Shown in pieces: positions 18,146 to 26,511 of a DNA stretch of 49,774 bases (position 1 is its first letter; each line of letters opens with the position of its first letter). The notes beneath the pieces are model-generated. The model had not been told where the DNA came from, searched no databases, and saw only the letters and a program-made list of their open reading frames with translations. Origin of the DNA: an uncultured Clostridia bacterium (GTDB taxonomy: Bacteria > Bacillota > Clostridia > Christensenellales > Aristaeellaceae); NCBI GenBank assembly GCA_934621505.1, contig CAKTUU010000014.1:1-49774 (forward strand). The letters are read 5' to 3'. The translations under genes and the position numbers were made by a program.

Positions 18146-19039
18146 TCAGTTCCGGGCGTCCTCATAGCCAAGGGTGCGCAGGTCGTCCATGCGGTTGCGC
18201 CAGTTTTCCCGCACCTTGACCCACAGCTGCAAATGCACATGGGTGCCCAGCAGGGTTTCAATGTCCTGACGGGCTTCCTGGCCGATGGTTTTCAGCATGG
18301 CGCCCTGTTTGCCAATGATAATGCCCTTGTGGGCGGGGCGCTCACAGTAAATGGTGGCGTGAATTTCCGTCAGATGATCGGACAGCTTTTTGATGGACAT
18401 CATTTCCACGCCGATGCCGTGGGGCACTTCGTCCTTCAGGTGACGCAGCGCCTTTTCCCGGATCAGCTCCGCGCAGATCAGCCGTTCGGGCTGGTCGGTG
18501 ATCGCGTCTGGCGGGAAGTATTGCGGGCCTTCCGGCAGATAGCTGATCAGCAGAGATTTTAATTCTTCCATGCCGTCGCCGGTGCGGGCGCTGATGGGAA
18601 TGATGTCGTCGTACCCCGCATCGGCGAAGCTGGCGATCAGGGACAGCAAATCCTCCCGGGGCAGCAGGTCAATCTTGTTCAGCACCAGTACCTTTTTCAC
18701 CTTGTACTGGCTCATGTCCGCCACTACGCTGCGGTCCTGCCTGCCAACGGCGGTAGCGTCCACCATAACGATCAGCGCGTCGATGCCCTGCAGGGAGTCT
18801 TTGGAGGCCTTCATCATATATTCGCCCAGTTTGTTGCGGGGCGTGTGCAGGCCGGGGGTGTCCAAAAATACCATCTGACTGTCCTGCTGGGTGCAAATGC
18901 CCATGATGCGGTTGCGGGTGGTCTGGGGGCGGTTGGACACAATGGCTACCTTTTCGCCCACCATGGCGTTCATCAACGTGCTTTTGCCCACGTTGGGGCG
19001 GCCGATGATGGCAATAAAGCCGGAATGAAATGCACACAT
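18146..19039 (-). CDS. era: GTPase Era
   Basis: An essential GTPase of 297 residues that binds the 3' end of 16S rRNA and helps assemble the 30S subunit. All G motifs are present: GRPNVGKST (G1), DTPGLH (G3), NKIDL (G4) and SART (G5). The C-terminal KH domain has the GKQG loop in IIIGKQGAMLKTIGQEA. It is the last gene of the yqfC-era operon; the start ATG 19039 lies 15 bases after the preceding stop and has AAAGGGA upstream. Confidence 0.97.
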   Translation of the reverse strand: MCAFHSGFIAIIGRPNVGKSTLMNAMVGEKVAIVSNRPQTTRNRIMGICTQQDSQMVFLDTPGLHTPRNKLGEYMMKASKDSLQGIDALIVMVDATAVGRQDRSVVADMSQYKVKKVLVLNKIDLLPREDLLSLIASFADAGYDDIIPISARTGDGMEELKSLLISYLPEGPQYFPPDAITDQPERLICAELIREKALRHLKDEVPHGIGVEMMSIKKLSDHLTEIHATIYCERPAHKGIIIGKQGAMLKTIGQEARQDIETLLGTHVHLQLWVKVRENWRNRMDDLRTLGYEDARN

Positions 19040-19054
19040 ATATGGTTCCCTTTC

Positions 19055-19951
19055 TTACATGGACTCAAAATCAAGATCCTTGGGGCCAAAGCCGTGGGGC
19101 AGCAGGTCACGCAGGCTGCTCTGGTCCGTCTGGCCGTCGCCCCAAGTAACCAGCACCCGAATATCCGGGGCAAATTCATTCAGCACCTGACGGCATGCGC
19201 CGCAGGGCCAGGGAGCGGAATTGCGGGCCGCGATGGCAATGGCGGCAAAGTCGTGCTCGCCTTCACTGATCGCCTTAAACACGGCGGTGCGCTCGGCGCA
19301 GTTGGTCAGGCCAAAGCTGGCGTTTTCAATGTTGCAGCCCAGGAACACACGGCCATCCCGGCACAGCAGGGCAGCGCCTACCGCATAGCGGCTGTAGGGG
19401 CTGTAGCTCATTTCCATGGCCTGACGGGCCAGACACAGCAGTTCCTGATCGGTAGCGGCCGGGGCGGTTTCCTCCCGGGAAATTCCGGCCATGTGCATTG
19501 CCTTTTCCTCCATTGCGCGCATCTCCTTTCGCTGGTCGTCCTCCATATGGTCATAGCCCATGAGATGAAACAAGCCGTGGGCGAACAGGTAGCATAATTC
19601 CCGTCGCACGCTGTGGCCGTATTCGGCGGCCTGCGCCTGGGCGTGGGGGTAGCTGATCAGAATATCGCCCAGCATACACGCGCCCTCGTCCATTTCACAT
19701 TCCAGGCGCTTTGCACTGGTGCGCGCCGTATGCCCCCTGGCGTAATTAACGGTGGGAAAGCTGAGCACGTCCGTGGACCGGTCCACATCCCGGTACTGCC
19801 TGTTGATTTGGTGAATGTAGTCGTCGTCCGTAATCAGCAAATGCACGCTCAGGGGCAGGGTTACCCCCTCCACCGCCTGGCAGCAGGACGCTACCAGCGC
19901 AAAGGGAACATCGGGCGCTGACGGTACATGCTGCTCCCATTCAATCTTCAT
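19055..19951 (-). CDS. Fusion of endoribonuclease YbeY and cytidine deaminase
   Basis: A 298-residue two-domain protein. Residues 1-155 are YbeY, the metal-dependent RNase needed for 16S rRNA 3'-end maturation, with the zinc motif HGLFHLMGYDH (H125, H129, H135). Residues ~165-290 are a homotetrameric-type cytidine deaminase, with the CNIENASFG block, the catalytic NCAE (C218, E220) and PCGACRQVL (C250, C253). All catalytic and metal-binding residues of both parts are present, so both can be active. In many Firmicutes the order is ybeY-dgkA-cdd-era as separate genes; here dgkA is absent and ybeY and cdd are one frame joined by a short linker (about 156-167). The start overlaps the upstream stop (ATGA). 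Confidence 0.93.
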   Translation of the reverse strand: MKIEWEQHVPSAPDVPFALVASCCQAVEGVTLPLSVHLLITDDDYIHQINRQYRDVDRSTDVLSFPTVNYARGHTARTSAKRLECEMDEGACMLGDILISYPHAQAQAAEYGHSVRRELCYLFAHGLFHLMGYDHMEDDQRKEMRAMEEKAMHMAGISREETAPAATDQELLCLARQAMEMSYSPYSRYAVGAALLCRDGRVFLGCNIENASFGLTNCAERTAVFKAISEGEHDFAAIAIAARNSAPWPCGACRQVLNEFAPDIRVLVTWGDGQTDQSSLRDLLPHGFGPKDLDFESM

Positions 19952-22245
19952 CCGCGTTCATCCTCCGATTGATGGTCGTCCTCCTCGGGCTTTTCCTGCA
20001 CGGGTTTGGGCTGCAATTCCCGGCTTTCCACCGGGCTTTCACTCGCCTGGGTCTGGTGGGCCTGCTGGGCCGCCACATGGGCGGCGGCGGCGGGGCTGAT
20101 GGCCGGGTATTCAATGCGCTCATGGAATACGCCGTTAAGGACGGTGGCAAAGGTATCGCAAATTTTGGTAATATCCCGCAGGGTCAGGGGCGCGTCGCTG
20201 AGCTGGCCGTCGTCCAGCTTGCCCCGCACCAGCTTGGCGATAAATTCGCGAATTTTCTCCGGCGTGGGGTCCGGCATGCTGCGCACGGCGGCTTCCACCG
20301 TGTCGGCCATCATGATAATGGCGCTTTCCATGGTGTGGGGTCTGCGGCCGTCGTAGCGGAAATCGGCGATGTCCACCGGCTGGCCGTCCGCCTCCTGCAC
20401 GGCCTTGTGGTAAAAGTACATCACAGGCGTATCGCCATGATGCTCCACGATGATATCCTGAATTTCCTGAGGCAGGTGATATTGCTGGGCAATCAGCAGG
20501 CCATCCCGGGTGTGCGCGGTCACAATGGCGGCGCTTACATAGGGATTGGTATGCTCGTGGGGGTTTTCGCCAATCTGGTTTTCCTTAAAGTACAGGGGAC
20601 GCTTCAGCTTGCCAATATCGTGAAAATACGCCCCCGCGCGGGCCAGCAGGGGATTGGCCCCCACGGCTTCGGCGGCGGCCTCGGCCAGGTTGGCCACAAT
20701 GATGGAATGGTGATAGGTGCCGGAGGCCTCAATCAGCAGCCGCCGAAGCAGGGGATGGTTGGGGTTGCTGAGTTCCAGCAGCTTGGCGGGCGTAGCCAGG
20801 TGGAAAAACGCCTCGATAATGGGGTCCATGGCAATGCACAGTACCGATGCGATGATGGCGCTGCCAGCGCTCCACAGGGCGTTGGAGAATACCTCCGTAA
20901 TGGAGGTGTTGGTCATAAAGCCGATGGTGAGAATGATCAGGATATTGGACAGGGCGGCAAAGATGCCGCACAGCAGCACCTGCTGCCGGTAAGGCTTGCG
21001 CCGCACAATAGCCACGGACAGCATGCCGCTGATAAAGGTGGTGAAAAGCAGGTTGATCATGGCGGCCCCATAGGTGCTGTCGCCGCCCGCGATCAGGGCG
21101 CTGACCAGCACGCTGATGGCCAGCACCCCGGCCACCGCCGTCTGCGGGGTCAGCAGACCGGTCAACATCATGGCGCAAACCAGCGCCGGGGTCATATAGG
21201 TATGAATCATCTGACCGATGATGCACAGGAAAAGGGTCAGGCACAGCACAATCATCAAAATGACCAGCTGCTTGGGGCTGCTCAGGGTAGCCGGAGCAAA
21301 CAGGTACAGGGCAATGACCAGCACGCCCAGCGCCAGCTGCACCAGCAGCACGCCGCCCACATACATCATCACGTCCACGTTGTCGTCGTCCAGCAGACCC
21401 AGGCTGCGCAGCATTTCCAGCTGGTTGGCGGTTACCCGCTCCCGGGCCAGCACAATGTTCTGGCCCTGCTTGTAAATGACCGGTTCCACAGTGGCACGGG
21501 CTTCGTCCCGCAGCTTTTCGGTGGCTTCCTGATCAATGACCATGTTGGGCTGAATCACCTTGCGCAGCACCGGGGTGACCACGTTCTGCAAAAGATCCAT
21601 ATCGGTTTTGTAGCCGATGATCTGTTGAAGGTACTGGATGGATTCGTTTACATACCCCTCGCGGATGGTGGTGTTCAGGGTGTTTTCCACAGCGGCGGTC
21701 ATATTTTCGCACATATCCGCCATTTGCTGGCTGGTGGCGTGCAGAAGGGTGTTCAGCTGATAATCCGCCAGGGTCATCTGGGTCAGCAGCGCCCGGGCGT
21801 ATTTCATTTCCGCCTCGGTAAAAATATAGGTGCTCTGGCTCTTGGTATCGTTCGGATATTTCTGCTCCAGCACGCCGCGGCCGTATTGCTGCACGCTGGT
21901 CAGCTGGCTGAGCACGCTGCTCAGGTTCTGCATCACCTGGGCGGCCACATCCTCTTTAAAAATGTAGCTGGGCTCCACCTGCTTGGCGGCTTCCTCCCGC
22001 TGGCGGGCGGTGGAAATTTCATCCACCACATCCTTGCTGGCGGTAATGGTGGTGTGGGAAATATCGCCCACCTTCAGGTTGTACCGCTGGGGGGTAATGG
22101 CCAGCAAAAACAGGGCGCACAGCACCACAAACCCGCCCGCGAACACATAAACGCAGCGGGCCGTATTGGAACGCAGGGCCTGTCCCGCACGCTCGTTTTT
22201 TTTGGTCTGTCCCTTTTTGGGAATGGAGCGCTTGGCGGATTTCAT
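19948..22245 (-). CDS. pgpH: HD-domain membrane phosphodiesterase PgpH/YqfF
   Basis: A 765-residue membrane protein of the 7TMR-HD family; characterised members (PgpH) hydrolyse the second messenger c-di-AMP. The layout is a first membrane helix (about 31-51), an extracellular 7TMR-HDED domain (about 55-290), several membrane helices (about 300-490) and a cytoplasmic HD domain containing HSIIVANLAEAA, AYFHDIGKLKRP and VEHHGDTPVMYFY. The last ~50 residues are a Gln/Pro/Glu-rich tail of low complexity. ATGA overlaps at both ends tie it to phoH upstream and to the ybeY-cdd fusion downstream. Confidence 0.92.
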   Translation of the reverse strand: MKSAKRSIPKKGQTKKNERAGQALRSNTARCVYVFAGGFVVLCALFLLAITPQRYNLKVGDISHTTITASKDVVDEISTARQREEAAKQVEPSYIFKEDVAAQVMQNLSSVLSQLTSVQQYGRGVLEQKYPNDTKSQSTYIFTEAEMKYARALLTQMTLADYQLNTLLHATSQQMADMCENMTAAVENTLNTTIREGYVNESIQYLQQIIGYKTDMDLLQNVVTPVLRKVIQPNMVIDQEATEKLRDEARATVEPVIYKQGQNIVLARERVTANQLEMLRSLGLLDDDNVDVMMYVGGVLLVQLALGVLVIALYLFAPATLSSPKQLVILMIVLCLTLFLCIIGQMIHTYMTPALVCAMMLTGLLTPQTAVAGVLAISVLVSALIAGGDSTYGAAMINLLFTTFISGMLSVAIVRRKPYRQQVLLCGIFAALSNILIILTIGFMTNTSITEVFSNALWSAGSAIIASVLCIAMDPIIEAFFHLATPAKLLELSNPNHPLLRRLLIEASGTYHHSIIVANLAEAAAEAVGANPLLARAGAYFHDIGKLKRPLYFKENQIGENPHEHTNPYVSAAIVTAHTRDGLLIAQQYHLPQEIQDIIVEHHGDTPVMYFYHKAVQEADGQPVDIADFRYDGRRPHTMESAIIMMADTVEAAVRSMPDPTPEKIREFIAKLVRGKLDDGQLSDAPLTLRDITKICDTFATVLNGVFHERIEYPAISPAAAAHVAAQQAHQTQASESPVESRELQPKPVQEKPEEDDHQSEDERG

Positions 22246-23213
22246 GCTTTTCCACCCTTTCTCTCGTATGCCTCGTAGGCCTTTACGACGGTCTGCACCA
22301 GATCGTTGCGGACCACGTCGCCCTTGCCAAGGCGCACAATGGCGATTTCGGGAATGCCGTCCAGCACCTCCAGCGCCTGCAGCAGGCCGCTTTGCTTGCC
22401 GGAGGGCAAATCGGTCTGGGTAATATCGCCGGTGACCACCACCCGGCTGCCCGCGCCAAAGCGGGTCAGGAACATTTTCATCTGTTCCGGGGTGGTGTTC
22501 TGGGCCTCGTCCAGAATGATAAAGCTGTCGGACAGGGTACGGCCCCGCATGTACGCCAGGGGGGCCACCTCCAGGGTACCCCGCTCCTGCAGGCGCTGGT
22601 AGCTTTCCGCCCCCATCATGTCGTACAGGGCGTCATACAGGGGACGCAGGTAGGGGTCCACCTTCTGGTTCAAATCGCCGGGCAGAAAGCCCAGCTTTTC
22701 GCCTGCCTCCACGGCGGGGCGGGTCAGCACGATGCGCTCAATTTCCTTGTTGCGCAGGGCCACCACCGCCAGCGCCATGGCCAGATAGGTTTTGCCCGTT
22801 CCGGCGGGACCCACGGCAAAGGTAAGCTCGTGATCCCGAATGGACTTTACATACTGGTACTGGCCCAGGGTCTTGCAGCGAATGGGGCGGCCTCGATGGG
22901 TAACGGCCACCACCTCAAAGGCGATGTCGTCCAGCTGGTCCAGCCGGCCTTCCTTTACCAGCCCCAAAGCGTAGCGCAGGGTGGTGCGGTCAATCAGGGC
23001 CTTGCGGTTATGCAGGTCCGTCAGCTTTTCCACCACCTGGGCGGCCATGGCCGCGTTTTCCTCATCGCCGGTAATGGTCAGCTCGTTGCCCCGCAGGCTC
23101 AGCTGTACGGATAGTTCGCTTTCCATCATGGGCAGGTTGCGGCCGTTGGGGCCAAACAGACTCAGGCAGGCGTCCATGCCGGTCAGTTCCATACGAATGC
23201 AGGGAGTTGTCAA
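22242..23213 (-). CDS. phoH: PhoH-family ATPase (YbeZ-like)
   Basis: A 323-residue P-loop protein of the PhoH/YbeZ family, regularly encoded next to ybeY and probably acting with it in RNA metabolism. An N-terminal KH-like part (about 1-85) precedes the ATPase domain with Walker A GPAGTGKTYLA and Walker B IILDEAQNTTPEQ. It lies 18 bases after yqfD and overlaps pgpH by four bases. The precise biochemical role of the family is still unclear. Confidence 0.93.
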   Translation of the reverse strand: MTTPCIRMELTGMDACLSLFGPNGRNLPMMESELSVQLSLRGNELTITGDEENAAMAAQVVEKLTDLHNRKALIDRTTLRYALGLVKEGRLDQLDDIAFEVVAVTHRGRPIRCKTLGQYQYVKSIRDHELTFAVGPAGTGKTYLAMALAVVALRNKEIERIVLTRPAVEAGEKLGFLPGDLNQKVDPYLRPLYDALYDMMGAESYQRLQERGTLEVAPLAYMRGRTLSDSFIILDEAQNTTPEQMKMFLTRFGAGSRVVVTGDITQTDLPSGKQSGLLQALEVLDGIPEIAIVRLGKGDVVRNDLVQTVVKAYEAYERKGGKA

Positions 23214-23231
23214 AAACGTATGCCTCCGATT

Positions 23232-24392
23232 TTACGGCGACTGGGAGCCGCCGATGTCCATCAGCCATTCCGCGGTAGCGGTAGCGGCCAGTTGGTCACC
23301 TTCTATCATACAATAATCTACCCATTTGTCAATGATCTCATCGCCCCGCAGGCTGGTTTTCAGCTGTTTCAGGGCCGCCTGAGCCGCTTCCACCTTCACT
23401 TCTTCCAGGTCCCTTGGGGTATATTCCATCCATACTTCCTTATAAAGGACGGTTTCCAGCCAAAGGGGGAAAAAGCAGCCGCCCACCGGCGTGCGGGTGA
23501 TATAGGCGTTGCTGGCCAGATAGGGGGCTGTGTCCACGGCATCGGGGTACCGCAGCCAGGGGGTGCATAGCTGAAAGCGGACGGTTTGCCGTCCGGTTTC
23601 GCCGCTTTGAATTTCCGTCAGCGGCAGCTGAACGGTTTCGCTGCGCCAGCACCGGGCCAGCACCACGCCGCGAGCCTTTATGGGAACGGTTTGCCCGTCG
23701 GCGGCCCGCTCCCGGCCGCGAATCAGCACCTGCCCGGCCCTTACCGCGTCCCCGACCTTGACCAGCGGAGTGCCCGCATACACGTTTACCATGGAAATAA
23801 TGCCGTCCCGCAGGGCGGTCACATCGCCCTCCCCGGCAGTTGGCAGATCCGGCATGGGCACGCCCTGGCTTACGTCCACCACCAGCGTGGAGGCGTGTAC
23901 ATACACATGCAGCCATGCCAGGGAGGGATAGCGCCGGGTCAGCGCCCTTTCCAGCGAGGCCGCGTCCACCGTGCGCTTGAGCCGCCCGGGGCGGTAGCCC
24001 TGCTCCGTCAGATAGGCGGCGATATCCGCCTGATACGCCCCCGCCTGATGAATTTCCACCTGCCAGACAAACTGGGACAGCGTCAGAATCAGCGCCAGCG
24101 CCAGAGCCAGCCCGGCGGGCACCCCGGGCCTGCGCCTCAGCCAGGCGGCCATGGCGGACAGCTGGGCGGGACGGGGGTCCAGCAGCCGCCAGCCCTTCTC
24201 CTGCGCCAATTGCCGTATGGCGGGCAAATCCGCCGAATAGCAGGCGCAGTCCAGGGTGCGTGTGTCCCGGCGCGCGGCGGCAAGCAGCGGGATTCCCTGC
24301 TTGCCAAGCAGATTCATAAACCGTTCCAGATTCAGCCCGCACAGGGTGAAACGGTGGATAAACAGGGGCAGCCTGGGCATGCGAAGAATCAT
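23232..24392 (-). CDS. yqfD: Sporulation protein YqfD
   Basis: A 386-residue membrane protein of the YqfD family, found in spore formers and expressed in the mother cell under sigma-E in Bacillus. One strong membrane helix (about 86-108) separates a cytoplasmic N-terminal domain from an outer domain. In that outer domain, segments around VYAGTPLVKVGDAVRAGQ resemble a biotinyl/lipoyl-like fold. I choose ATG 24392 because it overlaps the yqfC stop as ATGA. It belongs to the yqfC-yqfD-phoH-pgpH-ybeY/cdd-era operon. The molecular function is not established. Confidence 0.88.
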   Translation of the reverse strand: MILRMPRLPLFIHRFTLCGLNLERFMNLLGKQGIPLLAAARRDTRTLDCACYSADLPAIRQLAQEKGWRLLDPRPAQLSAMAAWLRRRPGVPAGLALALALILTLSQFVWQVEIHQAGAYQADIAAYLTEQGYRPGRLKRTVDAASLERALTRRYPSLAWLHVYVHASTLVVDVSQGVPMPDLPTAGEGDVTALRDGIISMVNVYAGTPLVKVGDAVRAGQVLIRGRERAADGQTVPIKARGVVLARCWRSETVQLPLTEIQSGETGRQTVRFQLCTPWLRYPDAVDTAPYLASNAYITRTPVGGCFFPLWLETVLYKEVWMEYTPRDLEEVKVEAAQAALKQLKTSLRGDEIIDKWVDYCMIEGDQLAATATAEWLMDIGGSQSP

Positions 24393-24649
24393 CCTTTCGG
24401 GCGGTAACACAGCTTTTCAATTTTGCCAAAGACCACCAGCCCGTCCCGGTCGTAGCGGGACAGGGACAGGTTTTGGCCGGTAATCACCAGATGGCCGCAC
24501 AGGGTTTTCAGGATGATTTCCTGCCGGGTGCAGGCAAAGATGCCCTGGTGCTGCTCCACAATCAGCTTTTCATCCCCCAGCAGCACGGAACGGGGCCAGC
24601 CGAAAACCAGCTCCTGGGGAATGTCCGCCCGTTTGAGCCTGTCAAGCAT
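24389..24649 (-). CDS. yqfC: Sporulation protein YqfC
   Basis: A small (86 residues) protein of the YqfC family with a repeated beta-strand pattern (VLLGDEKLIVEQHQGIF, LCGHLVITGQNLSLSRYD). It is nearly always encoded directly before yqfD in spore formers. GAGGGAGG precedes the ATG at 24649. It is the first gene of the operon, and a sigma-E-like promoter can be proposed upstream (24683-24713). Confidence 0.88.
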   Translation of the reverse strand: MLDRLKRADIPQELVFGWPRSVLLGDEKLIVEQHQGIFACTRQEIILKTLCGHLVITGQNLSLSRYDRDGLVVFGKIEKLCYRPKG

Positions 24650-24682
24650 AAACGCGCCCTCCCTCGCGGCAAAAGTTACTAT

Positions 24683-24713
24683 AGGCTATGCCATGCCCGG
24701 GGGCCGTTATGAA
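24683..24713 (-). promoter_or_regulatory. Candidate sigma-E promoter of the yqfC operon
   Basis: Minus-strand TTCATAAC (24713-24706) and CATAGCCT (24690-24683) with a 15-base spacer resemble the sigma-E pattern (-35 around TCATA, -10 CATA...T). The product context (sporulation genes) supports it. Era and YbeY would then need another promoter for vegetative growth. Confidence 0.35.
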
Positions 24714-24718
24714 ATCGC

Positions 24719-24746
24719 TTGCCAAATAACGCAGGTGTGATAAAAT
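24719..24746 (+). promoter_or_regulatory. Promoter of the ABC exporter operon
   Basis: TTGCCA (24719-24724), 16 bases, TAAAAT (24741-24746), divergent from the yqfC promoter. AAAGGAGG of the first gene follows about 20 bases later. Confidence 0.6.
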
Positions 24747-24781
24747 AGACAGGCAACTTGCCCCACAAAGGAGGTAGCGCG

Positions 24782-26509
24782 ATGCGCACCCTGTTTCCCT
24801 TCTTAAAACCCTATCGCAAGGAATGCGTGATCAGTCCTTTATTCAAGCTGCTGGAAGCCCTGCTGGAACTGTTTGTGCCGCTGGTGATGGCGGCCATTAT
24901 CGACCAGGGCATCCTTCGGCGGGATACCGGCTATGTGCTGCGCATGGGCGGCGTGCTGGTGGGTCTGGGCCTTTTGGGCTTTGCCTTTTCCGTCACGGCC
25001 CAGTATTTTGCGGCCAAGGCGGCCGTAGGCTTTGCGGCAAGGGTCAAGTCCGCCCTGTTCGCTCACATTCAAAGCCTGTCCTATACAGAGCTGGACACGG
25101 TGGGCACGCCTACCCTGATTAACCGCATGACCACGGACATGAACCAGGTGCAGACCGGCGTTAACATGACCCTGCGGCTGCTGCTGCGGTCGCCCTTTGT
25201 GGTGCTGGGAGCCATGGTGATGGCCTTTACCGTGGATGTGAAAAGCGCGCTGATTTTTGTGGCGCTGATTCCCCTGCTGACGCTGGTGGTGGTGGGCATT
25301 ATGCGCCTGACCCTGCCCCGGCACAAAAAGGTGCAGGGCCAGCTGGACAAGGTGCTTTTGCACACCCGGGAAAACCTGACCGGCGTGCGGGTGCTGCGCG
25401 CCTTTAACAAGCAGCAAAACGAGGTGGAAGCCTACGACCGGGACAACCAGCTGCTGTGCGCCATGCAGCAGCGGGTGGGCCGCCTGTCCGCCATGATGAA
25501 CCCGCTGACCTATGTGCTGGTCAACGCCGCCCTGGCCGCCCTTTTGTGGAGCGGCGCGGTGCAGGTGAACGGCGGCGTTTTAAGCCAGGGCGCGGTGGTA
25601 GCGCTGGTGAATTACCTGAGCCAGGTGCTGGTGGAGCTGATTAAGCTGGCCAACCTGATTGTGACCATTACCAAGGCGCTGGCCTGCGCGGGCCGTGTGG
25701 AAACCGTGCTGAATTTGCAGCCCGGCATGAACGGAAGCGCCTCTCCCGTGAAAGCCGACGCCAGCGCGGATACCTGCGTGCAATTTGACCATGTGTCCAC
25801 CCGGTACAGCGGCGCCGGCGATGATTCCCTGACGGATATCAGCTTTGCCGCCCGCCACGGACAGACCATCGGCGTAATCGGCGGCACAGGCAGCGGCAAA
25901 ACCACGCTGGTGAACCTGATTCCCCGGTTTTATGACGCCAGCGCCGGTACGGTGCTGGTGGACGGCGTGGACGTGAAGGAGCAAAGCATGGACGCGCTGC
26001 GGGCAAAGGTGGGCGTTGTGCCCCAAAAGGCGGCGCTGTTCCACGGCACCATTCGGGACAACCTGCGCTGGGGCAACCAGAACGCCACCGACGAGGAATT
26101 GTGGCAGGCGCTGGAAACCGCTCAGGCCGCCGAGGTGGTACGGGGCAAGGAAAATGGTCTGGACGAAATGCTGGAGCAAAACGGACGCAACCTGTCCGGC
26201 GGCCAGCGGCAGCGCCTGACCATTGCCCGAGCGCTGGTTAAAAAGCCGGAAATTCTGATTCTGGACGACAGCGCCAGCGCGCTGGACTACGCCACGGACG
26301 CGGCCCTGCGCAAGGCGCTGCGCGGGCTGGAGGGACAGACCACCACCTTTATCGTGTCCCAGCGCACCAGCTCCATCCGCTATGCGGATCTGATTCTGGT
26401 GCTGGATGATGGCGTGCTGGCGGGCAGCGGCACCCATGACGAACTGCTGAAAAGCTGCCCGGTCTATCAGGAAATCTACTATTCCCAGTATCCGAAGGAG
26501 GTGGCGTAA
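24782..26509 (+). CDS. ABC exporter half-transporter, degenerate-site subunit
   Basis: A type IV ABC exporter subunit of 575 residues: a six-helix membrane domain (about 1-310), then the nucleotide-binding domain. Walker A is GGTGSGKTT (367-375) and the signature is LSGGQ (471-475), both canonical. The catalytic glutamate after Walker B is aspartate (D496, in LILDDS), and the switch histidine is glutamine (Q527, in IVSQRT). These changes mark the subunit that supplies the inactive site in heterodimeric exporters such as BmrC/BmrD or TM287/288. Start ATG 24782 with AAAGGAGG. The partner gene follows after two bases. The substrate (drug, lipid or peptide) is unknown. Confidence 0.92.
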   Translation: MRTLFPFLKPYRKECVISPLFKLLEALLELFVPLVMAAIIDQGILRRDTGYVLRMGGVLVGLGLLGFAFSVTAQYFAAKAAVGFAARVKSALFAHIQSLSYTELDTVGTPTLINRMTTDMNQVQTGVNMTLRLLLRSPFVVLGAMVMAFTVDVKSALIFVALIPLLTLVVVGIMRLTLPRHKKVQGQLDKVLLHTRENLTGVRVLRAFNKQQNEVEAYDRDNQLLCAMQQRVGRLSAMMNPLTYVLVNAALAALLWSGAVQVNGGVLSQGAVVALVNYLSQVLVELIKLANLIVTITKALACAGRVETVLNLQPGMNGSASPVKADASADTCVQFDHVSTRYSGAGDDSLTDISFAARHGQTIGVIGGTGSGKTTLVNLIPRFYDASAGTVLVDGVDVKEQSMDALRAKVGVVPQKAALFHGTIRDNLRWGNQNATDEELWQALETAQAAEVVRGKENGLDEMLEQNGRNLSGGQRQRLTIARALVKKPEILILDDSASALDYATDAALRKALRGLEGQTTTFIVSQRTSSIRYADLILVLDDGVLAGSGTHDELLKSCPVYQEIYYSQYPKEVA

Positions 26510-26511
26510 CC

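Noticed and set aside
19969..22278. A 769-codon plus-strand frame opposite pgpH
   Set aside because: It is a shadow of pgpH with repetitive His/Gly/Gln content and no family similarity.
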